A stretch of DNA of 57,940 bases from Actinomycetes bacterium. Its GTDB lineage: Bacteria; Actinomycetota; Acidimicrobiia; Acidimicrobiales; RAAP-2. The DNA lies in assembly GCA_021803085.1 (NCBI GenBank), contig JAJZMD010000024.1, positions 1 through 57,940 on the forward strand. The letters run 5' to 3'. This document shows, piece by piece, positions 1-9,638 of this stretch. The position numbers were made by a program, and so were the translations under genes. The number at the start of each line of letters is the position of its first letter. The first letter of the stretch is position 1. The notes below the pieces were generated by a model, which saw nothing but the letters and a program-made list of their open reading frames with translations, was not told the origin of the DNA and searched no databases.

Positions 1-1096
<1,096 letters not shown>

Positions 1097-1128
1097 TTCC
1101 CGCTCCCTTCCGTCCGTCTCGAACCGGG

Positions 1129-2196
1129 CTAGCCGAGCATCTCGGCGAACGCGCGGAACAGGTACCTGGCGTCGTGCGGCCCGGGACCTGCCTCTGGGTG
1201 GTACTGGACCGAGAACGCGTTCGCCCTCGGAATGCGCACGCCCTCGACGACCCCGTCGTTCAGGTTCACGTGCGTCACCTCGGCGCCGGGGACGCCGGTC
1301 ACCGCGTAGTTGTGGTTCTGGCTCGTGATCTCGACGGCCCCGTCGAGAAGCCGCTGGACGGGATGGTTCGTCCCGTGGTGGCCGAACAACAGCTTGTACG
1401 TCGAGCCGCCGAGCGCTGCGCAGAGGAGCTGGTGGCCGAGGCAGATCCCGAAGATGGGCACCTTGCCGACCAGGTCGGCGATCGCCGACGTCGGACCGGC
1501 GAGCGCGCCCGGGTCGCCGGGGCCGTTCGACAGGAGCACGCCGTCAGGCTCCATGGCGAGGACGTCGGAGGCCGGCGTCGACGCGGGGACCACGGTCACC
1601 GTCCCGACCTCTTCGAGCTGCCGGAGCATCGTCTGCTTCACGCCGAAGTCGTACGCGACGACCCGGCGAGGGCCGCTCCCTCGTACGTACGGGGCCAGCG
1701 TCGTGACGTCCGACACGAGGTCGCGGCCGTCGGTCGGAAGCGCCTGCGCGGCCGCTTCGCGCAGCGCCGCTTCGCCGGCGGTGCCGAACGCGCAGGGCAT
1801 GGCGCCCTTGTCGCGCAAGTGGCGCGTCAGGCGGCGCGTGTCGACGCCGCTCACCGCGGGGACGCCCCGGCGCGTCAGCCAGCCGTCGAGGCCCTCCCTC
1901 GCGCGCCAGCTCGAAGGCTCCGGCGTGAGGTCGCGGACGACGACGCCGCGGCAGTGGACCCGGCCCGACTCGTCGTCCTCGCCGTTCGTGCCGTAGTTCC
2001 CGATGTGCGGGTACGTGAAGGCAACCACCTGGCCGGCGTACGACGGGTCGGTGAGCACCTCTTGATAACCGCAGAGCGCAGTGTTGAAGACGAGCTCGCC
2101 CGTCGCGACCGGTGCCGGCGCTCCGGCGGCCTCACCCTCGAACACCTCGCCGTCCGCGAGCACGAGCAGCGCAGCGGCACGCGGGGCCCCGCTCAC
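1129..2196 (-). CDS. carA: Carbamoyl-phosphate synthase small (glutaminase) subunit
   Basis: The product (355 residues) hydrolyses glutamine and channels ammonia to CarB. The N-terminal small-subunit domain contains [20 protein letters not shown]. The C-terminal class I amidotransferase has the nucleophile Cys in GICLGHQLL and the His/Glu pair in [12 protein letters not shown] chose GTG at 2196 because it overlaps the pyrC stop by 4 bases (GTGA), the coupling used throughout this operon; the frame stays open far upstream, but that stretch is antisense-like noise inside pyrC. Length is slightly short of the usual 360-380 residues. Confidence 0.96.
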   Translation of the reverse strand: MSGAPRAAALLVLADGEVFEGEAAGAPAPVATGELVFNTALCGYQEVLTDPSYAGQVVAFTYPHIGNYGTNGEDDESGRVHCRGVVVRDLTPEPSSWRAREGLDGWLTRRGVPAVSGVDTRRLTRHLRDKGAMPCAFGTAGEAALREAAAQALPTDGRDLVSDVTTLAPYVRGSGPRRVVAYDFGVKQTMLRQLEEVGTVTVVPASTPASDVLAMEPDGVLLSNGPGDPGALAGPTSAIADLVGKVPIFGICLGHQLLCAALGGSTYKLLFGHHGTNHPVQRLLDGAVEITSQNHNYAVTGVPGAEVTHVNLNDGVVEGVRIPRANAFSVQYHPEAGPGPHDARYLFRAFAEMLG

Positions 2197-3479
2197 CGCT
2201 GCGCCTCCGCGTCGACGACGACCGCCTCGCCGGCCGCGATCGTGTGGCGGTTCCTGCCCGTGAACGTCCACCCGGGAAAGGGGGTGTTCCGGCTCCGGCT
2301 CGCAAGGCGCGCCGGGTCGACCGTCCAGGTGGCCGCGGGATCGATCACGCAGAGGTTGGCGCAGGCGCCCTCCACCACCGGGCCGCCCTGGCGCGGGGCC
2401 AGGCCGGCGATCTGCGCGGGCCGCCAGCTCATGCAGGCGAGCGCGAGCTCGAGGCCGAGGAACGAGAGCGCGACCGACAGCGCCGTCTCCAGCCCGAGCA
2501 TGCCGGGAGGCGCCTCGTCGAAGGGGAGGTCCTTCGCCTCGGGCGCGTGCGGGGCGTGGTCGGTCGCGATCGCGTCGAGCACCCCGTCGGCCAGCCCGGC
2601 ACGAAGTCGCTCCACGTCCTCTTGCCTGCGCAGCGGCGGGCTCACCTTGAACACGGGGTCGTACCCGGCGCACGCGGCGTCCGTGAGCACGAGGTGGTGC
2701 GGGGTCACCTCTGCGGTGACGCACAGCCCCTCGGCCTTGGCCCGCCGGACCAGCTCGACGGAGCCCTCGGTCGACAGGTGGAGGAAGTGCAGCCGGGCAC
2801 CCGTGAGACGCGCGAGCGCGATGTCGCGGGCGACCATCGTCTCCTCGGCCGCCGCCGGAGCCCCCGGCAGCCCGAGCCGGCTCGACCACGCCCCCTCGTG
2901 CATGGCGCCACCCGCCGCCAGGGCGGCGTCCTCGCAGTGCTGGGCGAGGGTCACGCCGAGCCCGCGCGCGTAGTCGAGCGCCCGGCGCATCAGCGCGCCG
3001 TCCTGGACGCCCGCGCCGTCGTCGGTGAAGATCCGGACACCGAGCGCGGCGAGCTCGCCCATCGGTGCCAGCCGCTCCCCTCCCCTGCCGACCGTGATCG
3101 CCCCTGCGACCGCCACCTCGACGGGCGCGCGTGCCCCGAGCGCGAGCACCTCGGTCGCGACCGCGGCGCAGTCGACCGGCGGCTCGGTGTTCGGCATGGC
3201 GACCACCGCCGTGTACCCGCCGAGCGCCGCCGACCGGGCGCCCGTCTCCACGGTCTCGGCCTCCTCCCTCCCGGGTTCGCGCAGGTGGGCGTGGAGGTCC
3301 ACGAGGCCCGGCGCCACCACGCACCCGCCTGCGTCGAGCACCAGCGCGCGGCCGGGCGCCTCGCGCGCGACGTCGGGCCCCACGGCACGGACGACGCCGT
3401 CGGCGACCACCACGTCGGCCCGGCGGCGGCCGGCCGCGTCCAGGACCTCGCCGCCTCGAAGCACGAGCGGCCGGCTCAC
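2193..3479 (-). CDS. pyrC: Dihydroorotase
   Basis: A 428-residue type I (amidohydrolase) dihydroorotase closing carbamoyl aspartate to dihydroorotate. The metal-binding HxH lies in [13 protein letters not shown], the loop [10 protein letters not shown] and the C-terminal catalytic Asp in AIATDHAPH are present, and the substrate region MPNTEPPVD is clear. GTG at 3479 overlaps the pyrB stop by 4 bases, which fixes the start. Its position between pyrB and carA matches mycobacterial and other actinobacterial pyr operons. Confidence 0.96.
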   Translation of the reverse strand: MSRPLVLRGGEVLDAAGRRRADVVVADGVVRAVGPDVAREAPGRALVLDAGGCVVAPGLVDLHAHLREPGREEAETVETGARSAALGGYTAVVAMPNTEPPVDCAAVATEVLALGARAPVEVAVAGAITVGRGGERLAPMGELAALGVRIFTDDGAGVQDGALMRRALDYARGLGVTLAQHCEDAALAAGGAMHEGAWSSRLGLPGAPAAAEETMVARDIALARLTGARLHFLHLSTEGSVELVRRAKAEGLCVTAEVTPHHLVLTDAACAGYDPVFKVSPPLRRQEDVERLRAGLADGVLDAIATDHAPHAPEAKDLPFDEAPPGMLGLETALSVALSFLGLELALACMSWRPAQIAGLAPRQGGPVVEGACANLCVIDPAATWTVDPARLASRSRNTPFPGWTFTGRNRHTIAAGEAVVVDAEAQR

Positions 3480-4390
3480 ATCGCACCGCCGAGCACCAAG
3501 AAGAGGACGGCCATCCGGACCGCGACCCCGTTGGTCACCTGGCGCGTGACCACCGCCTGGGGCAGGTCGGCGACGTCGCTCGCGATCTCGACGCCGCGAA
3601 CCATGGGACCGGGGTGGGTGACGACCGCGTCGGGGTCCAGGAGCTGAGCCCGCCGGGCGGTCAGGCCGAAGCGGGCCGTGTACTCGCGCAGCGTCGGGAC
3701 GAACGCGCCGGCGCCGCGTTCGGCCTGGAGCCTGAGCAGGGACACGACGTCGGCCTTCGGCAGCGCCGCGTCGAGGTCGTCGGTCACCTCGACCGGCCAT
3801 CCCTCGAGGGAAGCGGGCAGCAGGCTCCCCGGCGCGACGAGGGTCACCGACGCGCCGAGCGCGTCGTAGGCGAGGACCTGGGACCGGGCCACCCGGCTGT
3901 GGAGGACGTCTCCGACCACGAGGACCCTCAGCCCCTCGATGTCGCCGCGTACCTGGCGCACCGTGAAGCAGTCCAGCAACGCCTGGGTCGGGTGCTCGTG
4001 CCACCCGTCGCCCCCGTTCACCACCTTGCAGCGCCGCACCCACCTGCTCACCTGCACCGGCACGCCCGCCGACGGGTGCCGGACGACGAGCGCGTCCATC
4101 CCCATCGCCTCGATGGTCTCGACGGTGTCGCGGACCGACTCGCCCTTCTTCACCGAGGAGGCGCCGACCGAGAACGAGAGCACGTCGGCGGACAAGCGCT
4201 TGGCCGCCGTCTCGAAGGAGAGGCGGGTACGGGTCGAGTCCTCGAAGAACAGCGTCGCGATCGCCTTGCCGCGCAGCGTCGGGACCTTCCGGATCGGGCG
4301 CGTCCCGACCTCGGCGAAGGCCTCCGCGACGCGCAGGACCTCCTCGATCCCGTCGCGCCCGAGGTCCGACACCGAGAGCAGGTGTGTCAC
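3476..4390 (-). CDS. pyrB: Aspartate carbamoyltransferase catalytic subunit
   Basis: A 304-residue catalytic chain that condenses carbamoyl phosphate with aspartate. The carbamoyl-phosphate motif [13 protein letters not shown] is near residue 50, followed by [11 protein letters not shown], and the HPTQALLD motif is in the middle. No regulatory pyrI gene is present, as usual in Actinobacteria, so control should come from PyrR. It starts with GTG at 4390, overlapping the pyrR stop by 4 bases. Confidence 0.97.
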   Translation of the reverse strand: MTHLLSVSDLGRDGIEEVLRVAEAFAEVGTRPIRKVPTLRGKAIATLFFEDSTRTRLSFETAAKRLSADVLSFSVGASSVKKGESVRDTVETIEAMGMDALVVRHPSAGVPVQVSRWVRRCKVVNGGDGWHEHPTQALLDCFTVRQVRGDIEGLRVLVVGDVLHSRVARSQVLAYDALGASVTLVAPGSLLPASLEGWPVEVTDDLDAALPKADVVSLLRLQAERGAGAFVPTLREYTARFGLTARRAQLLDPDAVVTHPGPMVRGVEIASDVADLPQAVVTRQVTNGVAVRMAVLFLVLGGAM

Positions 4391-4944
4391 TGCAGGGTTC
4401 CGATCGTGACGCCGTCCTCGGAGACGTCCACCATCTCGTCCCGCCGGGTCGGGAGGTTCTTCCCGACGTAGTCCGGCCTGATCGGAAGCTCTCGGTGGCC
4501 GCGGTCGACCATCACCGCCAGCTGCACCGTGCGCGCCCGCCCGAAGTCGCTCAGCGCGTGGAGCGCGGCCCGCACGGTGCGCCCGGTGAACAGCACGTCG
4601 TCGACCAGCACCACGGCCTTGCCTGTGAGCTCGCAGGGGATCTCGGTCACCGCCTCGGGCAGCACGGGCCGCAGCCCGATGTCGTCGCGGTAGAAGGCGA
4701 CGTCGAGGGTCCCCACCAAGACGTCTGCGTCCTCGGCTTGGCGCAGCGTCTCGGCGATGCCACGCGCCAGCGGCACGCCGCCGGTCTGCAAGCCGACGAG
4801 CACGACGCCGTCGAGGCCGCCGTTGCGCTCGGCGATCTCGTGCGCCATCCGGACGAGCGCGCGGTGGAGGTCCGCTGCGGAGAGGACCTGGGTCCGTGGC
4901 ACGAAGACGCGGCCGCGGGTGTGACTGCGCTCGCGCTCGGCCAA
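4387..4944 (-). CDS. pyrR: PyrR bifunctional regulator / uracil phosphoribosyltransferase
   Basis: A 185-residue PyrR, the UMP-sensing RNA-binding repressor of pyr operons with weak uracil phosphoribosyltransferase activity. The PRPP-binding motif [13 protein letters not shown] is intact and the family ending [10 protein letters not shown] is present. I place the start at TTG 4944 because an exact AGGAGG (4949-4954) lies 4 bases upstream and the product then has the family length. The alternative GTG at 4971 has no ribosome binding site and would fall inside the predicted PyrR-binding loop. First gene of the pyr operon, just downstream of the IS607 element. Confidence 0.94.
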   Translation of the reverse strand: MAERERSHTRGRVFVPRTQVLSAADLHRALVRMAHEIAERNGGLDGVVLVGLQTGGVPLARGIAETLRQAEDADVLVGTLDVAFYRDDIGLRPVLPEAVTEIPCELTGKAVVLVDDVLFTGRTVRAALHALSDFGRARTVQLAVMVDRGHRELPIRPDYVGKNLPTRRDEMVDVSEDGVTIGTLQ

Positions 4945-4961
4945 CGGTCCTCCTGTCCGTA

Positions 4962-4979
4962 CGGGCCTCACGGGACCCG
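4962..4979 (-). promoter_or_regulatory. PyrR-binding loop in the pyrR leader
   Basis: On the minus strand this reads CGGGTCCCGTGAGGCCCG. It matches the published PyrR anti-antiterminator consensus ARUCCNGNGAGGYU at 12 of 14 positions and folds with a CGGG/CCCG lower stem and CC/GG upper stem around CGUGA. It ends 7 bases before the AGGAGG of pyrR, and no poly-U terminator follows. This suggests UMP-PyrR binding blocks ribosome entry, as reported for mycobacteria, and not attenuation. Consensus match is observed; the mechanism is inferred. Confidence 0.75.
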
Positions 4980-4997
4980 CTTCACGGTCGAAGGGGA

Positions 4998-5003
4998 ACC
5001 TTA
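4998..5003 (-). promoter_or_regulatory. Candidate -10 box of the pyr operon
   Basis: TAAGGT on the minus strand lies between the end of tnpB and pyrR. Transcription from about 4991 would give a leader of roughly 47 bases holding the PyrR loop and the SD. I see no convincing -35. The same bases form a small hairpin (GGAAC/GTTCC) after tnpB, so they could belong to the IS607 end instead. Confidence 0.4.
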
Positions 5004-5028
5004 CCGTTCCTCAGAACGTCAGCGCCCA

Positions 5029-6771
5029 TCAATCCGGCCCTGACGGCCCGGCCCGAACGGTCTTGGCTGGACTGGTCCCGCTCCCTGCCACCTCGCCACG
5101 CCGGGTCTGATGGGCGCCCGGGTGCCTCCGTGGTGGTCGGGGGACGTGGTGGCGAGCGTTCGGTGCCCGGTTGCCGTCTGCGTGGTAGCTCGCCGCACCG
5201 GCAGCACTGCGCACGGGCTCCCCCGTGGCTGCGGCTTCGGTCCTCTGGCCGGGTGCGGTCACACCTGGGACTGCTGCTTGCAGATGGCGCCGTCGGGCCG
5301 AGTGCCCGAGGGCTCGCCTCCCGAGCACGACCGCTGCTGCGGTGTGCCTCGAGACCTTGTGCTGCGTGTTGGAGAGGGGTGCCTGCCAGTGCTCGGCACC
5401 CCAGATGGAGCTGTAGGCGGCGGGGACCCCGACGACGGCGATGCCCCGGCGAGAGGCCATGACCACCAAGCGGTCTCGGAACTGGGCGGTCGGGATGCCC
5501 GAGACCGTCCTTCGGAACCGCTTGCTGGACCCGTAGCGCTCCCTGCCGGTGGTGCGCATGTCGGAGAAGCCGAGGTTCTCGACTGCGACGAGCTTGCAGC
5601 GGTGGGCTCCTGCCATGTCGAGCAGCTCGGTGACGGCGTGGCGGAGATGGCCGTCCCTGGTCGTGGCGGGGAGGTCCTCGGTCAGAAGGGGGATGTGGGG
5701 GAGCCTCCCGATCATGTTGCCGGCGGCGTCCACGACCGCCGGGGCGAGGAAGCCGTGGTTGAGGTCGACGGAGAAGACCCGGAGGTTCGGGTCCGCCTTC
5801 AGCTCCTCGAGGCTCGGCACTTCGGGCGTCTCAGCCGGCGTGAAGCTCGCGTCGAGGTAGACCCGGCCGGACTCGGAGAGCACCACGTCGTAGGCGACAG
5901 CCCGGTTGGCTTCGACCTGCGCGAGCCACTCGGCCCTGCGGTAGGAGAAGGCGACGGGAGCCGAGAGGCGATACCGGGTGGTGCCGCGGGCGGTCACGTT
6001 CGCGAGGTGGGCCAACTGGGCCGGGAGGTCGGCTTCCAAGGTGCTGTCGGGAGACAGCCGGATGGTCTCGTTGCCGAAGGTCTTCTGCGCCTCGCCGTTG
6101 GCGCCGAAGGAGAGGCGGGCTGCTCGCCAGCTGCTGCGCCACTCCTCCTCACCCAGCCCGGCCTCGTCGAGGTGCAGCCGGCTGCGCAGGAGCTTCTTGC
6201 CCCCACGGGTGACATGCACCGTGCCGGCGGCGAGGTCCTGGGCCAGGCGGGCACACTCGGCCCGGAGCACCCCGAGCCGCCGGCGCTTCATCGCGTGCTC
6301 GTGCCCCGAGCGGTAGCCGAAGTCGAGGTGCCTGGGACTGCGGCCCTCGGCCCTGGCCAGCTGGCGCTCGGCTCGCACGGCCTCCTTGCGCTCGGTGACG
6401 CTCGAGATGGGGAGCACGAGCCTCTTTGCGATGGCGGCCGCCGCCTGTGCCTTGTCGTCGAGCGCACGGCGCTGGTTGCGCCGGGCGGTGGCGTAGGCGT
6501 CGTTCGACGACTTGGTCACCCACCCCGCCCACCGGGACGAACAGTCCTTCGTGAGGGCCTGCTTCCTCTGGCGCCAGTCCTCCTTGTCGTGGGCGCTGCC
6601 GGCTCGACAGCGTGCGGCGAGGTCCTTGCCAAGGAGGACGGAGAGGTGCTCCCCCAGGGCCGTGAGCACCGCCCGGTCGTCGTCGCTGGCGTGGACGCGG
6701 GCCCGGATGCGCAGGGTGGTCGTGGTGGGCGCCTGCTCTGCCCCGTGGACCGGGTAGCGGGTCTTCTTCAC
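5029..6771 (-). CDS. tnpB: TnpB-family RuvC-like protein of the IS607 element
   Basis: A 580-residue TnpB relative; active TnpB proteins are RNA-guided nucleases that help transposon retention. The first RuvC acidic residue is D336 in RVFSVDLNHG, and the second is E398 in KLVAVENLGF. At the third site the usual D before x-N-A-A is replaced: the segment reads SRHTAAAVVLGRR, placing H476 where Asp is expected. The four-cysteine zinc finger normally between sites two and three is also absent (SSIWGAEHW instead). The protein is longer than a typical 400-residue TnpB, with an Arg/Pro-rich tail of about 90 residues. It could be a divergent active subfamily or a nuclease-dead binder. GTG start overlaps the tnpA stop by 4 bases. 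Confidence 0.88.
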   Translation of the reverse strand: MKKTRYPVHGAEQAPTTTTLRIRARVHASDDDRAVLTALGEHLSVLLGKDLAARCRAGSAHDKEDWRQRKQALTKDCSSRWAGWVTKSSNDAYATARRNQRRALDDKAQAAAAIAKRLVLPISSVTERKEAVRAERQLARAEGRSPRHLDFGYRSGHEHAMKRRRLGVLRAECARLAQDLAAGTVHVTRGGKKLLRSRLHLDEAGLGEEEWRSSWRAARLSFGANGEAQKTFGNETIRLSPDSTLEADLPAQLAHLANVTARGTTRYRLSAPVAFSYRRAEWLAQVEANRAVAYDVVLSESGRVYLDASFTPAETPEVPSLEELKADPNLRVFSVDLNHGFLAPAVVDAAGNMIGRLPHIPLLTEDLPATTRDGHLRHAVTELLDMAGAHRCKLVAVENLGFSDMRTTGRERYGSSKRFRRTVSGIPTAQFRDRLVVMASRRGIAVVGVPAAYSSIWGAEHWQAPLSNTQHKVSRHTAAAVVLGRRALGHSARRRHLQAAVPGVTAPGQRTEAAATGEPVRSAAGAASYHADGNRAPNARHHVPRPPRRHPGAHQTRRGEVAGSGTSPAKTVRAGPSGPD

Positions 6772-7379
6772 GACAGGTCCCTCGGTCCGATGTCGCGTTG
6801 TGCACAGCGCAAGGCCTTCTCTGCGCGGTTCCTGGCAGAGCGTCGCCCGTAGAGGCGTGCGCAGAAGCTGGTCAGCACCCCGACCATGTCACGTGCCAAG
6901 TCGTCGTCGACTTCGCCCTCGTCGAGCACGACCAGGCGGCGGCCGTGTGCCGACAACGCGGCCTCGACGAGCTCGGTGTTCAACCTCCCCAGCCGGTCTC
7001 GGTGCTCGACGACGACGGTCGTCACCTTGGGGTCGGCGAGGAGCCTGCGGACTTTCGAGCGGGCGCCGTTCATGCCAGAGCCCACTTCTGCTTCCACTCG
7101 GACGACTGGGTGCCCGGCCATGGCTGCCCACTCGCTCAACCGAGCGATTTGGCGATCGAGGTCTGCTCGCTGGTCGTGAGACGACACCCGTGCGTAGAGA
7201 CCGAGCGCCTGGGACTCGCGGCAGGGCCGGGGACCGGCTTCGATGAGGATGACGCCGGTCGGGGTCTGGATGGCGGGCACCGGCAAGGTGCCGTCGCGGA
7301 ACCACCTCCACGCCGTCTGGTAGTGCACACCCTGGCTCTCCGCCCACTCTCGCAAGCGCACCGCGCCAATGTGGTACAT
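6768..7379 (-). CDS. tnpA: IS607-family serine recombinase (TnpA)
   Basis: A 203-residue transposase that moves the element through a serine-DNA intermediate. Residues 5-45 form a MerR-like winged helix (RLREWAESQGVHYQTAWRWF), followed by the resolvase core YARVSSHDQRADLDRQ with the likely nucleophile S66, and HRDRLGR in the active site. The family has the DNA-binding domain at the N terminus, unlike resolvases. ATG start at 7379; nothing upstream suggests a different start. All catalytic landmarks look intact, so the recombinase may be active. Confidence 0.93.
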   Translation of the reverse strand: MYHIGAVRLREWAESQGVHYQTAWRWFRDGTLPVPAIQTPTGVILIEAGPRPCRESQALGLYARVSSHDQRADLDRQIARLSEWAAMAGHPVVRVEAEVGSGMNGARSKVRRLLADPKVTTVVVEHRDRLGRLNTELVEAALSAHGRRLVVLDEGEVDDDLARDMVGVLTSFCARLYGRRSARNRAEKALRCAQRDIGPRDLS

Positions 7380-7439
7380 GTGTTCGCTGATACCTGGTGA
7401 TGCCAGAGGCGAGCTGCTCCAACCCCGCGGGTGCCCCCG

Positions 7440-7838
7440 TCAGCGCACCTGCGCTGCGACCGTCCGCAAGATGCCGTTCACGAACGCGCCGGACTCCTCG
7501 GTGGAGTAGCACTTGGCGAGCTCGACCGCCTCGTCGAGCACGACGGCGGTCGGGGGCCCGTCCTTCTCGAGCAGCTCGGCGACGGCCATCCGCAGGACCA
7601 GACGATCGACCACGGCCATCCGTTCGAGCGGCCATCCGATCGAGGCGGCCGAGATGAGCGCGTCGGCGCGGACCCGGTGGCGCTCCACCGCGGCGACGAG
7701 GTCGGCGGTGAAGCGGTCGGGCGGGACCGCCAGCGCGTCCACGACCGCGGCCGGCGCCTCCCTCTTCAGCTCCGCCTCGTAGAGCAGCCCGAGCGCGCGC
7801 TCGCGCGACTGGTGCCTCGTGGGCTCGTCGGTCGGCAT
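7440..7838 (-). CDS. nusB: Transcription antitermination factor NusB
   Basis: A 132-residue all-helical protein that binds boxA RNA with S10/NusE during rRNA antitermination. RHQSRERALGLLYEAEL at the start and the C-terminal half (VDRLVLRMAVAEL, LDEAVELAKCYSTEESGAFVNGIL) are typical. It follows efp by 74 bases, a common actinobacterial neighbourhood. In related genomes the pyr operon often follows directly; here IS607 intervenes. Confidence 0.96.
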   Translation of the reverse strand: MPTDEPTRHQSRERALGLLYEAELKREAPAAVVDALAVPPDRFTADLVAAVERHRVRADALISAASIGWPLERMAVVDRLVLRMAVAELLEKDGPPTAVVLDEAVELAKCYSTEESGAFVNGILRTVAAQVR

Positions 7839-7912
7839 GGTCGCTCGGGGCTCGTGGTGGGCACGGTCGCTCGGGCTCGCCGGCGAGCTTCCTGCGCGCC
7901 CGCCGGGCCTGC

Positions 7913-8473
7913 TCAGGCCCGTGCCAGGTACTCGCCGGTCCGGGTGTCGACCCGGATCGACTCCCCCGAGTTGACGAACAGCGGCACCTGCACGACGAGG
8001 CCCGTCTCGACGGTCGCGGGCTTCCGGGCGCCCGAGACCCGGTCCCCCTGGAGACCCGGCTCCGTGTCGGTCACGGTCAGCTCCACTGCGGCGGGAAGGT
8101 CGATCCCGATGATGTCGCTCCCGTGCATCTGGAGGTAGACGGCGTTCCCCTCCCGGAGGAAGCTGGCGGCGTCGCCGAGCGTCGGGCGGGAGACCTGGAT
8201 CTGCTCGTAGCTCGTCGAGTCCATGAAGACGTACTCGTCGCCGTCGCGGTAGAGGAACTGCATCTCGTGCTTGTCGATGATGGCCTGCTCGAGCTTCTCG
8301 TCGGCGCGATAGGTCTTGTCGAGCACCGCGCCCGTCCGCACGTTCTTCAGCTTGGTGCGGACGAACGCTCCGCCCTTGCCGGGCTTCACGTGCTGGAACT
8401 CGACGACGGTGAAGAGACCTTCGGGGAGATCGAGCGTCATGCCGTTCTTCAGGTCGTTCGTGGAGACGGGCAT
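7913..8473 (-). CDS. efp: Elongation factor P
   Basis: A 186-residue, three-domain (KOW-like plus two OB-fold) factor that rescues ribosomes stalled on polyproline. The tip loop reads VKPGKGGAF, so the residue at the modification position is K33. No EpmA or EarP homologue is visible in the window. Polyproline runs are frequent in this window (FtsQ, FtsI), consistent with a need for EF-P. A GAGAGGA ribosome binding site precedes the ATG. Confidence 0.97.
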   Translation of the reverse strand: MPVSTNDLKNGMTLDLPEGLFTVVEFQHVKPGKGGAFVRTKLKNVRTGAVLDKTYRADEKLEQAIIDKHEMQFLYRDGDEYVFMDSTSYEQIQVSRPTLGDAASFLREGNAVYLQMHGSDIIGIDLPAAVELTVTDTEPGLQGDRVSGARKPATVETGLVVQVPLFVNSGESIRVDTRTGEYLARA

Positions 8474-8552
8474 CGGGTCCTCTCGGCGCTCCTGTGGTCT
8501 TGGCTGCTCTGTCCTGCTCCGGTCGCGTTCGGGCGGTCGCCTGCCCGCGTCC

Positions 8553-9638
8553 TCACGCCGCGGCCGTCTTGGTGAAGTTCGTGAGGGCTCGGCTTCCCGT
8601 CTCGACCACCACCAGGGTGTCCTCGATCCGGACGCCGCCGGTCCCCGGGAGGTACACCCCCGGCTCCACCGTGACGATCATGCCTGCGGCCAGGGTAGCA
8701 GTGCCGAGCGCGTTCACCGTCGGCGCCTCGTGGATGTCGAGCCCCACACCGTGGCCGGTGCCGTGCTCGAACCGCTCCGCCCAGCCGGCCGCCGCGATCA
8801 CGTCGCGACAGATCGCGTCGACCTTGCTGCAGGCCACGCCCGGAGCCACCGCCGCCACGCCGAGCGCCTGGGCGTCGGCCACGACGTCGAACACCTTGGC
8901 CAGCTCGCCCTCGGGCTCGCCGCCCACGTAGAACGTCCGGGTCATGTCCGACCGGTAGCCGTCGAAGGTCGCGCCGAAGTCGATCACGACGGCCTCCCCC
9001 CGCCCGATCCTGCGGTCCGTCGGGCGGTGGTGCGGCTTCGCGGAGTTCGGCCCGGCCGCGACGATGGTCTCGAAGGCGACGCTCTCGGCGCCCCCCCGGC
9101 ACATGGCGGCGTCGAGCTCCAGCGCGAGCTGCGACTCCGTCACCCCGCTCGACAGCATGGCGAGCACGTCGCCGAGCGCGGCGTCGGCGATCGCGGCGGC
9201 GCGCGCCACGCGGTCGACCTCCCCGGCGTCCTTGATCTCGCGAAGCGCCTCGACCTGGCCGCTCGTCGGGAGGACCTCGCCGACGAGCTCCCTCCACTGC
9301 CGGCTGTCGTTCCAGCTCACGTGGTCCGCCTCGAGGCCGACGCGCGCCGCAGCGGAGACGAACGCCCGCACCGCCTCCCGCTGGGCACCCAGCGCGCCGA
9401 CGGCGATCTCGACGGGGGCGCCAGCCGCCGCCACCTGCTCGGCCGACTGCGTGCGGTACCGGCCGTCGGTGGTGAGCAGCGCGCCGGCCGCGCTGACCGC
9501 GAGCAGGCCGGCGGAGCCGGTGAAGCCCGTCAGGTAGCGGACGTTCGAGAGGTTCGTGACGACGAGCGCGTCCACGCCCGCGTCGTGAAAGCGCTCCCGA
9601 AGCCGGTCGAGCCTGCCCGCGACGTCGAGGGGGATCAT
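8553..9638 (-). CDS. M24-family Xaa-Pro aminopeptidase/dipeptidase
   Basis: A 361-residue metallopeptidase cleaving next to proline. The creatinase-like N-terminal domain (LVVTNLSNVRYLTGFTGSAG) precedes the pita-bread catalytic domain. All five metal ligands are visible: two Asp in VIDFGATFDGYRSDMTRT, His in GTGHGVGLDIHE, Glu in TVEPGVY and Glu in GVRIEDT. ATG at 9638 overlaps the aroQ stop by 4 bases (ATGA). Location between aroQ and efp is conserved in many Gram-positive and actinobacterial genomes, where the gene is called pepQ or pepP. Confidence 0.94.
   Translation of the reverse strand: MIPLDVAGRLDRLRERFHDAGVDALVVTNLSNVRYLTGFTGSAGLLAVSAAGALLTTDGRYRTQSAEQVAAAGAPVEIAVGALGAQREAVRAFVSAAARVGLEADHVSWNDSRQWRELVGEVLPTSGQVEALREIKDAGEVDRVARAAAIADAALGDVLAMLSSGVTESQLALELDAAMCRGGAESVAFETIVAAGPNSAKPHHRPTDRRIGRGEAVVIDFGATFDGYRSDMTRTFYVGGEPEGELAKVFDVVADAQALGVAAVAPGVACSKVDAICRDVIAAAGWAERFEHGTGHGVGLDIHEAPTVNALGTATLAAGMIVTVEPGVYLPGTGGVRIEDTLVVVETGSRALTNFTKTAAA

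Larger units (their letters stand above)
5029..7379 (-). mobile_element. IS607-type insertion element (tnpA-tnpB)
   Basis: A serine recombinase with a MerR-like head, followed by a TnpB-type protein with a 4-base overlap, is the standard IS607 layout. IS607 elements have no terminal inverted repeats, so the true ends cannot be read; they should lie within about 4985-5030 on the left and 7380-7440 on the right. Two overlapping small hairpins (GTTC-TGAG-GAAC and GGAAC-GGTAAG-GTTCC, minus strand, about 4995-5020) follow tnpB, where a guide-type RNA of TnpB elements normally ends. The element is inserted collinearly between nusB and pyrR. Confidence 0.85.

Noticed and set aside
2112-4471. Plus-strand open frames across carA, pyrC and pyrB
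   Set aside because: Composition is typical of shadow frames, and the minus strand encodes intact enzymes with overlapping starts and stops.
4969-4971. GTG at 4971 as the pyrR start
   Set aside because: It falls inside the PyrR-loop consensus, has no SD, and would make the protein longer than usual; TTG 4944 follows an exact AGGAGG.
5029-7379. TnpB plus recombinase considered as a defence or Cas12-like system
   Set aside because: The tnpA-tnpB overlap and order are those of an ordinary IS607 element; no repeats or accessory genes support a defence role.
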